This document shows positions 22,684 to 34,523 of a stretch of DNA of 64,000 nt, piece by piece. The first letter of the stretch is position 1. The number at the start of each line of letters is the position of its first letter. A program made the position numbers and the translations under genes. Origin of the DNA: Vesta saturnalis (taxonomy: Eukaryota > Arthropoda > Insecta > Coleoptera > Lampyridae); assembly GCA_036346205.1 (NCBI GenBank), contig JARFJB010002039.1:165001-229000 (forward strand), in the 5' to 3' direction. The notes under the pieces were generated by a model. It ran no database searches and had not been told where the DNA came from. It saw nothing but the letters and a program-made list of their open reading frames with translations.

Positions 22684-25359
22684 CCCTAGTCTGCCGGGGG
22701 AATCTTCTATCATATTTAGACGAACGAGGTACACGTGTACCACTGCTTAATATACGTATGTATGTGCTTTGTATCAAGTGAAGATGTTATTTGCTGCTGT
22801 ATACGTTTTAGTTAGCGTTATCGCTGAGTAAGACTTTTGTCTTCGGACGTTTTCGTTGCTTTAGTTAAGTAGGTACTTTATTACAATTATAGTTACAGTT
22901 ACAGTTTACCTGCTTACATTGTCATTTCAGTGTACAGACGACTTGTTGGCGCATTTAGTTCTAACAAAGTTTTGTGTTGTGTGTAGTGGCACTTGTATAA
23001 AAAATGCATAGACCGCAATCAAATTTAGATAAGCTGTCGTGGGACCGAAAGGGAAATTTGAATTTAGAAACGTAAGTATTTTATATAATGCTCTCCTTTC
23101 TGTCTTTTTCCGAGTCTAGTTTTACTAATTTGAACACGGTTTTATTAGTATAACGCAAAAGGAGTTCGATATTTTGTTCGAAAGTGATGATGAGATTTTT
23201 CATTTGGAAGCCGATGAAGATTGGGTTGCAGATAATGAAGTAGCGTCCGATGCTGAACAGGAAGACCACGAAATTGAAGTGGCTGAACCCGAGGAGCATA
23301 ATTACGACGAAGACGATGTGCAACGTGAACCGACACAAACTCGAAATAAGTTTATTGCTCCCGATGGCACGGAATGGTTTTCTGTTCCACCAGTGCTATC
23401 ACAAAGGCGTCATTTGAACGTCATGCACCTCAAAGGTAAACACAATAAATAATAAATGAAATAAAATTGAATCTAAAAATCTGAATCTTGGGTCTTTTTC
23501 AGGTGGTGTAAATGGGAGACTGGTTGTATGTCAAAAAAGGAAATTTTTAATCTATTGTTCAGTGATGATATAAAGACCCAAATAGTAATGCACACAAATC
23601 GTAAAGGTCTCGAAATGGTACGCAAATACAATGAGAAAAACCCTAATAATAACCAGCTATGGAAACAATTTAGCAATATAGAGTTAGATGCATTTATTGG
23701 TATGCTGTATTCAATGGGTGTCAACAAATGGAACGATTTAACACTGCATGATCTGTGGGGCAGTCGTTCATTACCTCTGTTTCGTGCAACAATGTCGCGT
23801 GATAGATTCAAGCAAGTATTATCAGCTATACGATTCGACAACGTACACACGCGTGCCGAGAGACGTGTGAATGACAAGGCTGCGCCAATGTCAGAGCTGT
23901 GGGCTATAATGAATACGAGGTTGGAAGAATTATACTATCCTAATGAAACAATTACAGTAGATGAACAATTGTTTCCCTATCGTGGCAGAGCACCGTTTAT
24001 TCAGTATATTCCTGATAAACCTAGATCTTATGGCCTGAAATATTTTGTCGCCTGCGATGCTTTGACATATTATCCGCTTAGATCAGTACTTTACCAAGGA
24101 AAGCCAGTAGGCCAACCAAGACAAGTAAATGTGGGCGAAAATACAGTAATGTCTCTAGTATCTAAATATTACAATTCTGGTAGAAACGTAACCTGTGATA
24201 ATTTTTATACATCATTACAACTTTTAAAAATGCTGGCTTTGAAAAATATGTCTTTGGTTGGAACTTTGCGAAAAAATAAACGGTATATTCCGAATGAATT
24301 GAAGCCCCAACCAAACGATGAAATTGGTACGACCCGTTATGCTTTTCAAGACGATTGTACATTGTTCTCCATTACGGTAAAGAGAAATAAGGCCGTTTAT
24401 TTATTGAGCAGTATGCACTGCGGTCAGCCAGGAGAAAAAATTAACAACAAGGAAGAAATCAACCACTTCTACAACCAAACAAAGGGTGGGGTTGATGTGT
24501 ATGACAGAATGGTTGGGAACTACACCACAAAAAGGAAAACGAACAGGTGGCCATTAGCAGCATTTTTCAACATGCTCGATACAATTGGTCTCGCTGCATA
24601 CATTATTTATCAAGCGCTACACCCAGATGAAAATGCCAAAGATTCTCGTAGACGCTTCTTGGATTGTTTGGCACACGAACTATGTATAGAACAAGTGAAA
24701 GCAAGATCTAAAGTACCTTTTATTACTAGCCATTTCTTGATCAAGAACTCGATGGAAATTGTTTTGGGAGAAAAAATAGTCTCTACCATTCCCCCTAGAT
24801 CTGGTGCTGTTTTGTCAGAACAAAGAGATGCACATGGGCATCGGAAGGTAAAGGGAATTTGTTATAAATGCTACCAAGTTGACAAGAAGAAGAGGAAGAC
24901 AAGGAACGCTTGTGTTGGTTGCAACAGTCCAATTTGTGCCATCCATTCCACCCAAACATACAAATGCAATGACCCCTGTAGACAGCCAGAATCTACCTAA
25001 GTTTTTAATTTTATTTTATTCTTATTTTTTACTAGTATGTAGAATTACCTTTATATTTTTCTTATATTGAAAAAAATTAATAGGAATAATTACAAACTGC
25101 ATTTTTTGTAAAAAACTCAATGAAAATACATGGTGGTACAAATGTACCACTGTCCGACTACAACTAGGTAGGTTCAAAGAAATTACTCTACGCCCGAATT
25201 TTTGCGTAATAATAGAGTTTCAAGAGCTCACAATAAGTTAGAAATAAGTACTTGGAGATGTCAAGAAAACTCAACTCTCAAGGCCTTCTAATTTCTGAAA
25301 TATTTCAGTTTAAAATCAAAAAAGTACAGGTGTACCACTGTCCGGCCGACTAGGATTAA
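22680..25359 (+). mobile_element. Nearly intact piggyBac transposon
   Basis: The element body is 22684-25355 (2672 bp), flanked on both sides by TTAA (22680-22683 and 25356-25359), the piggyBac target. The left terminus CCCTAGTCTGCCGG and the inverted right terminus TCCTAGTCGGCCGG match at 12 of 14 positions. Subterminal motifs recur: GGTACACGTGTACC near 22727, and TGTACCACTGTCCG at 25143 and 25331. The interior has one transposase gene with two introns. It interrupts a BEL/Pao integrase. Confidence 0.93.
23004..25000 (+). CDS. piggyBac transposase (three exons)
   Basis: Exon 1 is 23004-23071 (MHRPQSNLDKLSWDRKG, GTAAGT donor). Exon 2 is 23149-23435 and encodes an acidic N-terminal region (ESDDEIFHLEADEDW). 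Exon 3 runs from about 23503 to the TAA at 24998-25000. The DDD catalytic core is in exon 3: the first Asp in YFVACDALTYYPL, the second in NVTCDNFYTSL, the third in GGVDVYDRMVGNY, with the adjacent KRKTNRWP block. The C-terminus is a cysteine-rich DNA-binding domain (CYKCYQVD, CVGCNSPICAIHS, CNDPC). Total length is near 610 residues, normal for the family. Exons 1 and 2 join in phase, but the natural splice of exon 2 to exon 3 leaves a one-base frame conflict between 23503 and about 23530. Hence there is either a frameshift mutation or an unrecognised splice. Apart from that it looks intact. Confidence 0.9.
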
Positions 25360-25790
25360 AAAGGGTCATCTATTACAATTTTATACGCCCTCATGTTCCC
25401 CATGTGGCAAAGAACTGAAAATGTATAATGCGCTAAGTTAAAACTGTTATTTTTGCAGCATTATAAGCATGATGCCCAAAGTGAAGATGCTTCTCAACTT
25501 ACAGAGACAGAGCTTTTGGTAAACTGCCACCTTCTGGCCTACATTGGAAACGATCCTCCTAAACTGCTCGCCGTTTTTCGGTCCAAAATGGAAGTTCTTT
25601 CTTCATGAAAATTCACACACAAGGATCTTATCCCATGGAAGCAGTGGAAAGTATCGCAACGCCTCGATGATCACTTTTGGGCACGCTGGAAGAAATCATT
25701 CCTGCGCTTTCAAAAAGAACCAATCAATTTGGGCATCAGGTACAACTACAGAAAGGAGACGTAGACGTTCTAGTGGATAATAATTAACAC
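25356..25790 (+). pseudogene. BEL/Pao integrase C-terminal fragment, right of piggyBac
   Basis: After the TTAA, readings resume with LLQFYTPSCSPCG, the block that follows the integrase core, then QLTETELLVNCHLLAY. DLIPWKQWKVSQRLDDHFWA and RWKKSFLRFQKEPINLG form the C-terminal integrase/DUF5641-type block typical of BEL/Pao elements. Frame breaks occur between blocks. It is the continuation of 22540-22683. Confidence 0.7.
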
Positions 25791-25929
25791 AAGATAGAAT
25801 CTACAAACATCGATCAGTCAAGATAATTGTTCTGAACGTTTGACAGTAAGACTAGCTTAAACACACCGAGTATATAACAGCCCTTCAGTTGAAAATTCTT
25901 AGCCACACTGTCATAATGGGACGAAGTAT

Positions 25930-26060
25930 AAGAACGCGCATGGATCTATTTCATATAGTTTCCATAGTTACGAATTTTTTAGTTTTTAGTTATCAACACC
26001 AAGCCTGTAAATAATACAATAAACACCAACTGTCATATTTATTGATAAATAAACTATAAG
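25930..26060 (+). repeat. Probable 3' LTR part of BEL/Pao element
   Basis: The block TTTCATATAGTTTCCATAGT, then TTTTTAGTTATCAACACCAA and an AATAAA-like signal (26019), aligns by eye with 17040-17125. It lies about 150 bp downstream of the integrase C-terminus, where a 3' LTR is expected. Confidence 0.5.
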
Positions 26061-29000
26061 TTCAAGATAATTATAAAATAGTTATAAACCACCCCCTAGA
26101 ACAACTAACGCATGCGTGATATGAATGGGAAATTTTGATGTACGTAAGATATCAGTATCTGTAAATAAAATTCACTCATCATTCGGTCCTATAGGGACAT
26201 ATCGCTACTAAGCCTAATGTTTGAGGTCCGTAAGCATTTGAATTTTTAACAAGTCCCTGTTCATTTTTAACCTTTTCTACACTTTTTATTAATAATAATG
26301 TGTTTATGCGCGATTACATTATATTATGATAATTATAACCAAACATCTTCGATGTAACCGTCTTTTTATAGCAAGCGGACATCACTACGACCCTGCGGGT
26401 TATAATGAAACGTTAAAAACTGAAAACATTAGGCAGAGAGTTTATTTAAGAATATTTCAAATATTTACGTTAGGTAGTACAATTCCTCAATTTAATGAAA
26501 AATTTATTTCTTTTGAAAACAATTAACGTTATAATTCCTTTTAAATGTTCAATATATTAAACGTGCATAAAATTGTGTATCAATTAAGAGTAAAACTGAC
26601 TACGGCGCTTTACTAGCCTTCGCGCTAGCGTCTTTGGGCTCGAAATAGCGCCTCGACCATAAAAACCTCATTATTCCCTTAATACATAAATTATTTCTCT
26701 TACAGAAACTTAGGAACATAGCCTTGATTTGAATAATACCCTAATTTACTCGTATGGGTCACTCAAACTCGAATACTTCAGCAGTACAAGAAAGTTATAA
26801 AAAATGCAATTTTTTTTTATTCTTACTGTCATTTGGGAAGACATATTAGATTAGGGTCATAATCTTTAGGAACAATTATATTTTGAATTTCAAATAAAAA
26901 GGTCGATGATCGTTCGGAATGGATATGGTTCAGAGAGTGTGGATTTATTTAAAGCTGTGTTATGTTACAGGTGAAAACGGAATTAACACCGGGCGTAACA
27001 GATAATGAAAATGTGCCGACTACATAGTGGGATATATGGGTCGTGAGGTTACAGAATTTTAATATTTAGGGTGGCTTTCCGTATACCGTAAGTCATAAAT
27101 TGGGGTTGAGTCACACTCTAAGAAAAATAATCAAATCGTTTTAATAATGTGCACCAGAGTGTTGTTATAACAAAATCGGAAGAGCACCCCTGAGCGCACT
27201 CAAGTACAGTCAGCTAAACAGTCAAACACTCGCTTACCTTACGCTCCCTTCAACCTATTCTTACGTTACTGCAAACCCAACGCATTTAAAAAAAAAACAT
27301 AAACAAACTCTAAATATTTCGCTAATTATTGCAAATGAAACACACGCGAGTAAACTAGTTATATAATAAAACTTTATTACCAACTAACTTAAAATAAAAA
27401 CAAACACAACGCTATTTACTATACGTTAAACACCTGCTTCATTAAAAAAATAAGCGTATCATTTCAAATCCGGAATTTGCCATTGGATTACTTTCAAAGC
27501 AAACAACATTCGGTAAACAAAACTAACCTTGACTTAAATCGTATTATACTTAATAACTTTTCACTGCGATCAGGTATGCGATTGTAAATAATATTTATAA
27601 ATTCAGTATACTACCAATATATTGAGTAAATCAAATTAAATACTAATACACGCGATATCCACCAGCCTCAGTTCGAACCCCTAATGGCTTGAACTTATAA
27701 TTGGAAATATTAAGTAATTATCGCTTAAATGGGATTAATCTTGCAAGATCGGCTTTCTGTAAACGTAATGTTGACTTGAATTTTAGAGTTAACAATCTTA
27801 CAACGTGAAATTTTTAAACAATTTACAGGCAAATTAACACCAAAAGAAACAATAATAAATCGTTCAATACAGGATGAAATCAGTTTGTTGTATAACTTTA
27901 TGAATAAAATGTTTACTACATAAAATCACCACAAACAAAATAAATAGGCGAACCTCGATATTTCTCTAGGCCTACTTGGACCCTGCACAGCGAATATCAG
28001 GTTGGACGGAAATCTAGCAGTCCTAGGAGAGATGGTCTCTCGTTGTCAATTACAACAATCCCCAAATGGAAAGTTCACTGACTTTAAGCTTTTAGCTAGC
28101 TGGTTAACGGATTTATAAAATCTGTTTACGCAGAACTAAGGCCATAACCGAGAATTCGGAGTGCTCGTGACATTAATTATTTCACCTGGCATTATGTACA
28201 CGAAATCTTATAATTATTTGTATTTCCAAAGGTCCTATATACAGTGAGTTTTGTCTGCTAAATCGGCTGATAATATGCGCGGTGGACTGGTGTACTCCGT
28301 CAGTAACTAACGTACGGTAAGCTCGATCCGCTAAAAAGCGTTAAATACTTCACTAATAAGGTGCACTTGGTTAAACACAACCCCTTTCGAGAAGTTCAAA
28401 ACTGACACCAAAGGTCCGATAAATCGACACAATACCTGGGGTGTTGAACCACTACAATATACACCAACAAGGGTTTTGGTAAACAATCCCTACCAAACGT
28501 AATAATCCCCAGGACCGATACTTAACTCAGCCACCGTCACCGAGCGCGAGCCTAACCTTTTAACTTTCTGCCGTACAACTTCAGACTGACTAATTAATCT
28601 TCCCATCTGCACTTACATCATCTCTTGCACACTTGCGTAATATTTTGTAACATCAATCTTTCACTTGGGAACTACATTATCAACGCTCAACCATGCAAAC
28701 GATTTATCCCACGAATTGGTATCGTGCACTTATTTTCACTTCAGTACACATTGTAGCTCGAATGACTTTTCCACCTTCTATAACGACAAATCAAAACGAA
28801 CCGGTGAACTTTGTAAAGAAAGACTCGCGGCACCCATTTCCAAACTGTGCCTCAAGCTGACGTTATCAGAAACGCAATACAACAGCAACTTAATATTCGC
28901 ATCTTATATTTTTGCAAACCCTATCTTAATTTACTTAAATTATGCTTTTAATTTTAACTCACAAAACCTTGGATAAGTTGTATAGCCTTTTCAATTCCAA

Positions 29001-30372
29001 CTAAATTAACTCAAACAAAAAAAAACATTGTATATATGAACGGAACTTTGATTCGAACTACAATAGTAAGCTTTACAATGAGCTCACCAAACAATAGCAA
29101 AAGTTGATTCTTAATTTATGACCATTTTAACACCAAACGTTCGATAAAGTGAAAGAGAGACAGAGAGAAAAAAAATTACACTCAAACATCCACACTTGAC
29201 AATTTCTGGATTATAAGAAATTTGTAACGCTGAAATCTGCACTGTAACGTATATTCAAATAAAACCTGGTACAATAATAAGTGCAGAGTAAAATATATCC
29301 GTTTTGTAAAAGGTTTGGAATATACCAAGTTTAGTCGTATATAAAATTTGACGTGTGTGGGTACAATTGTATAGTAGTATCAAAGATAATAAGTCAATAA
29401 ATGATTATTATTATTAAGCCAATCAGTACCTTTATAAATTCCGAAAAATGATTTTGTATAATAACGATTTTTTTTTTAATTTAGAAGTTTGTACGTTTAT
29501 ACATCAACACAGTAACTTTTAAAAGGTTCAATAGAAAGCAGGAATGTTGAAATCAAACTTTTACTTTAAGTTTTTAAATTATCAAATTTATGAATTTAAA
29601 GCTCTACTTTTTTAAAGAATGTTTAATCAAGTCGAAATTGATGCTATTCTATATAAGGAAGCAATTTATTATATTTAATTCATTAATTAGTACGGGCGAT
29701 GTAGTTTTCTATAGATCAAATTACATTAACTAGGTATAATTGGCAAATCTTAAAATAAACTGTTGAAGTATTCATTGTGATTTTTGTGAAGTATGAATAC
29801 GGAAAATTTATGAACATGCCTAATAAATGGAATGTAAATTACAGCAGAGACATTCACCTCTTATATTTGCAGTAGTTACTGGTATGAATGTAATAAACAA
29901 AGAAATTTTGTAAGTGCTTCCGGGTTTCAAACTTCATTCGCTCCAAATTCAGGATACTGTGGGCAAGTTTCAGATTCAATTGTGTGTATATCATGTCCTT
30001 TGTTTCAAGCTTTATAATTTTGAAAGTATGTTGTTTGTCAAATTTGTTTGTACTCATAAAATACGAATAAATTACTAGAATATGAAACGACAATTGTAGT
30101 TTTATGATGCAAGTTTAATACAGAGTTTTTAAAAACTTAAAACTAAATTTTAAGCAGAAGTATTATTTGACTAAAAATTAGACACCGTAACATCACAACA
30201 TTATTATCTCTTACTTTAATATGACATAATTTATAGTATTATTTTTCAATTTCAGAAAAGGGACAATGTCTATATTCTATATTGGTTTTAAAGTATGTAC
30301 CTACATAGTTCGCACAGCATCCATGTACCATAAAGGCGACCGGCTATACATTTGATGTAAATCTGTCATTTC
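26061..30372. other. AT-rich DNA without recognised genes
   Basis: Only short ORFs without domains are present (for example 28665-28976 plus and 29854-30093 minus). Occasional GTAAG/GTAAGC-like motifs on the minus strand (near 27236) could be splice donors of an unseen gene or of decayed elements, but no exon is recognisable. Confidence 0.45.
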
Positions 30373-30953
30373 TAAGGCCTTGTTCAGATGAGGCGATTTA
30401 TGCGGGATTTGAATGGAGCGTGTCGTGTCACGAGTTTGTTTTTGTAGCGTTCAGATGTTCTGAAGAACACACGGAGCTCAAGGCAGTATTCAAAGTGGAG
30501 ATGAACGAATCGATTGTACAGTGGATGACCTACCATCGTTATCAAAGATGTAAGAGAAAAGTAAATAGAAGATACATGGTGCATCCATTTTTAAGAGACA
30601 GACTGACACACAGCATGTTTTTAACTCTGTATCCAAAGTTGAGAAACAATGACGACAAATTCTTTAACTATTTTCGGATGTTGATCACGTCCTTTGATGA
30701 TCTGCTTATATTATATTATAAAGGAAAATTTATCCCTCTATGTAGTAGGAGGTGCTGTTTCTGCAGAAGAAACACTTGTAATCACTTTAACGTTAGAGAA
30801 ATTATTATTATATTACATACAAAACAAACACTCAGAATAATTCTAAACACTGTTAAGGAAAATGGTAGTAGAACGTACGTAACAGATAAAGGAAAAGGGG
30901 TGCCGGAAACTCAATGGTATAAAGGTCGTGGGTGTGTTATGGATAGCTTGTAA
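30373..30953 (+). pseudogene. PIF/Harbinger transposase 5' fragment
   Basis: The ORF from 30420 to 30953 (177 aa) contains RRYMVHPFLRDRLTHSMF, LTLYPKLRNNDDKFFNYFRM and SFDDLL, the conserved N-terminal block of a second HARBI1-like lineage, different from the one at 4.2-8.5 kb. After about residue 100 the sequence no longer matches the family and no DDE motifs follow. Just upstream, TAA then GGCCTTGTTCAGATGAGGCG (from 30376) looks like a Harbinger target and terminal repeat, but no matching right end was found. It is probably a 5' remnant or an internally deleted copy. Confidence 0.65.
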
Positions 30954-31424
30954 TATGTGAGACACAATAGGGGTTGTCGTAATCGATTGGGCGCCAGGTT
31001 GTTTATAAATCTCAATCAAAGGTCATACTAAATGGCAAGGTTCACAGCTAGTTAAAACAACCAAAAAACTCGCTTACCTTCTTGTCGCATTCCAGGTGAA
31101 TCCATGGATTACAGCTGATACGTTGATTTCTAGAAACCTTCAAAATAATGTTCGCACATACTTGCAAAGTAATGGCGTGCAACAAAGATAACAGCTAGTC
31201 GTCAACGATATTATTTACTTTAACTTATGTTACGTGATATTACAAAAATTATCACCACATGAAATTGTAATAACCAAATCAAAATAACTAATTATCTATT
31301 AAAGAATTTTCTCTCAAATCATGTTAAAGCTTGCACTAAAATATCGAAAAGTAATCAAATGTCGTAACTTTTAAAATTGCAAGAATCCATAAAATAAATA
31401 AATTATTCGGTAATTTATGAAACT
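30954..31424. other. No recognised feature
   Basis: A PBS-like TTGGGCGCCAGG occurs at about 30987-30998 (minus strand CCTGGCGCCCAA), but no LTR could be paired with it. Confidence 0.35.
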
Positions 31425-31640
31425 CTAAACTTTCACCATTATCACACATAATAAAATATTTATCTTTTTGGGTTTTTCAATAGTGTATTTTAAATTATAC
31501 AATCGATTTCGATTTCGATACAATCGTTTCGATAACACTTACAATTATCTTCGTCAGTAGCAATATCTATTAAAATTGCTAAAGATGTTGTAAACAATTT
31601 TGTCAAAGTTGAAAAATTGAAAAAAGGTAAGTATTTTATT
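31425..31640 (+). repeat. Dispersed repeat, copy A (pair with 57.08-57.28 kb)
   Basis: The blocks CTTACAATTATCTTCGTCAG, AATATCTATTAAAATTGCTA and ACAATTTTGTCAAAGTTGAA recur with few differences and in the same order and orientation at about 57190-57275. The upstream TTTCACCATTATCACACATA block also matches. It is noncoding, probably the tail of an interspersed element. Confidence 0.7.
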
Positions 31641-31899
31641 ATTCGGTAACTTTAATTTAAACAAATATCTAATATTTTAAATGTTTTGATTATACGTAAA
31701 TATTATACAATGTAGAGAAAATAATACCCGGCTCATTAACGTCATTCATATACACGGTGTTTATTAATTAGTATTTCAGGTAGCGTTATAGTCCAGGCAA
31801 AGCTGAGAAACCCTATAACAAAATTATTGCTAGGCGTTGCGCAAGATGCAGATGCAGAATTTGAGAAAAATACGCTTGGCAACTAGACCAATTTTGTGG

Positions 31900-32280
31900 T
31901 GACGTTTGTATACATCAGTGTGACAGGCATTTTTTGCAACCATTGTGTCGTTGTGATCATTTACTCATTCAACGAGTACGCAGATATGTACATGGTGTAC
32001 GGGCTCTGTGAAGGGAACTCTGTGGCTGCTGCACAAGAATATCGAAGAAGATTTCCTAACCGGCTTGATCGTCGTCTTCGTGAGTAGGGACAGTTCACCC
32101 TGGAGCATACTGATGCCGGAGCGGATAGGCGACGACAAACCGTACAGGTAGAAGAACGGATTTTAGATGCAGTGTGTGACGATCTAACGGTTAGTGCAAG
32201 GGAAATCTCGTCAACGTTGGAAATACCGAGCAATTGTACCTTGATTATACAAATGCTGAGATCTCTTATTGGATCGGTGT
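31900..32280 (+). pseudogene. Tc1/mariner-type transposase N-terminal fragment (DUF4817-like)
   Basis: The plus strand reads FNEYADMYMVYGLCEGNSVA, AAQEYRRRFPNRLDRRLRE, a stop at about 32085, then DRRRQTVQVEERILDAVCDD and ISSTLEIPSNCTL. This is the N-terminal helix-turn-helix (DUF4817-like) region of the same broad transposase group as 5777-7115. No DDE blocks follow, so it is a 5' fragment. The upstream ACACGGTGTTTATTAATTAG near 31754 may be part of its terminal repeat. Confidence 0.7.
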
Positions 32281-32289
32281 AAGCCCATC

Positions 32290-34142
32290 TGCAAAAGCTC
32301 CAATGCCGCTTTCCAATATCGGAACAAACAGACGACTGCTTTTCAATTGATAATTATTAAGTTAAATAATGAAAGTTGTTTAAACCAACTTAACGAGATG
32401 ATTGACTGCTTAATCGTTTGACTCAATATAACCGCACATAAATTTTATTTACACAGCTTTCTTTGCCCTTCATCTATTTAAAGATCTGCCGTAAAAGCTA
32501 GTAGGAATAAGGCCGGAAGCTCAGTCGGTCGGTTAGGCACTTGGATGCGGGGTGTGTGGCTGGCGCAGATACACAGAGAATCTAAAAGGGCACCACTTGA
32601 TTTATTTTTATATCGCCCTTAGACCAAGGAAAGGGCTACGACACCTTAAGAGAGACGCTACAATTAAAATACAGTTGGACATAGTCCAAGAAGAGAATAG
32701 GTTCGGTTAGGATATCGCTCCTAAACCGCAGTAATAAAGAAAACATAATTCGGTTTAATCGTTGTAGCTATAATCGATACTAATAATAAGAAACCCCAAA
32801 ACTTAAATCTACTATAAATGGTTAACATAAACTTGCCGAAGGCCTATTAGTATAAACATCCCAACGTAGTGGGTACAGTAAATATTCGAAAAACGCGTAT
32901 CATAAATTGGGATAGCTATTAATCAGCAAAAATTACCCGAAAATATGTAACCCCCGCAATTTGACAAAAAATATATAATTTTAATAGTACCACACTTACC
33001 TTTTTCTACTACTGCTTCTAAAAAAACTAAAGAAACATTTTAATTGAGTCTAAAATATAGTACAATGACACGATGTTCTTTAACTACTGTGCAACATCCA
33101 GCTTTGAACCTAGAAACCAAGTACACAACACACAATAAACCTCAACTAAAGCAATGAAAACGTAGTCTTAAGAAGATCTCTCCTTACAACTGGCGTCTCG
33201 GTTTTAATTCAACCGAATCATAACCTGCCTTAACTATAAATAACCAAAATATACCAGCCATCATTGCATAAAAAGAGTTTAAATCTGAAAGTATTTGATG
33301 AGCAATGCAGAAAAGTGAAGTAAAAGGAACGTTTTCAAGCAACGCACATAAAAAATGATAGTCTGGTACTGCTGTTAGTCACAAAACTACAAAAATAAAT
33401 TTGAAGTTTACTTTAATGTTACAAACGCTAAAACTTCAAGCTACAAACAAAGAAGAGAAAGAAAATTCCACCTGAAGTCTAAAATATCCCTATTCATGAA
33501 TTATTAATAGCTTCCTTATTCATGATAACATTTGTTAGAAAGTAACTATTAAAATTTAGATACTAATGCACAGCAAATGAAAGAATACAAACCCAAAATT
33601 TAACAGTTAAATTTTTCAGCAGTATTAGTTGAATCATCCAGTATAAAGCGTTTTAATTTGCAAGCACATCAGCGTTTGGTTAGAATGCGTATCTCCTATA
33701 TAAATTCCTTATATTAAATACAGGAGCAACAACTTCACGGTCATCAGATGCAACTAGTCACAGCTGTTTCTATTACAGTTAACATTTCCAATCTTAATCA
33801 GTAAAGTGCTCTAAATAAAATACTGAAGAATCTAAGGTAGTAAAAGGAAAAAGTGAGTACCTCAGTAAGTTTGAATGAGATTAAATATTGATTGAATCTT
33901 AGGAAATATTTTATAATTTCAGATACGTAACCTCACTAAATATAACTCTAAGCAATGTCCAAATCTCATGTATGTATAACACACTACTAGGGAATCTTGT
34001 TATGTTTACAGATGTAGTTCGTTTAACAGCGAACTACCTCTAAAGTAATTCTAACTTGCACTTAAAACGATGGTCCATAGATCCAGAATGCCGATGTGAA
34101 TTAATTAAACATTTAAAAGACTCACCAATCAGTTGATGGTAA
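32290..34142. other. AT-rich DNA, nothing recognised
   Basis: There is no coherent frame. A TGGATGCGG/GCTCAGTCGGT stretch near 32520-32560 looks superficially tRNA-like but lacks a B box. Confidence 0.4.
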
Positions 34143-34523
34143 AAGGAGTGTTACAATGCCTTTGTAAAAGATGTTTTGGGCCTCAAACGCGTCAAATCTC
34201 GATTGGTACCAAAAACACCCAATTTATTCGAAAAGGAGCATCGCGATAGCATCTGGGAAACAATACTGTCTGACTATCAGGACATAATGAAGCGCGTCAT
34301 AACTGGAGATGAGACTTGGATTTATGCATACGACCCGGAAACAACCGACCAATCAATCGAATATCGTGCGAAAGGTGAGGAAAACCAAAAAAAAAACGCG
34401 CCAAGGTCGCTGAAACATCAAGGTCATATTAAGTGTTTTCTTCAATTATCGTGGTGTTGTGCATTATGAGTTCCTTATTCCGGGTCAAACAGTTAACAAG
34501 GAGTATTATTTGAGTGAAGCTAT
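34143..34523 (+). pseudogene. mariner transposase fragment, left of LTR insertion
   Basis: The plus strand reads LGLKRVKSRLVPKTPNLFEK, then MKRVITGDETWIYAYDPETT, a classic mariner catalytic block (the Asp of TGDETW is the first catalytic position). After a frame shift near 34400 come RGVVHYE, PGQTVNKEYYLSEA and the TSD of the LTR insertion at 34520-34523. The family's next block resumes after 36484. It is degenerate in several places. Confidence 0.75.

Noticed and set aside
27655..27700. B-box-like GTTCGAACCCC
   Set aside because: No A box at the right distance and no tRNA arms; isolated match.
30980..31005. Retroviral-type primer-binding-site-like CCTGGCGCCCAA on the minus strand
   Set aside because: No LTR end adjoins it and no gag or pol sequence follows, so it is probably coincidental.
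32515..32580. tRNA-like stretch GCTCAGTCGGT
   Set aside because: No B box or cloverleaf pairing could be seen downstream.
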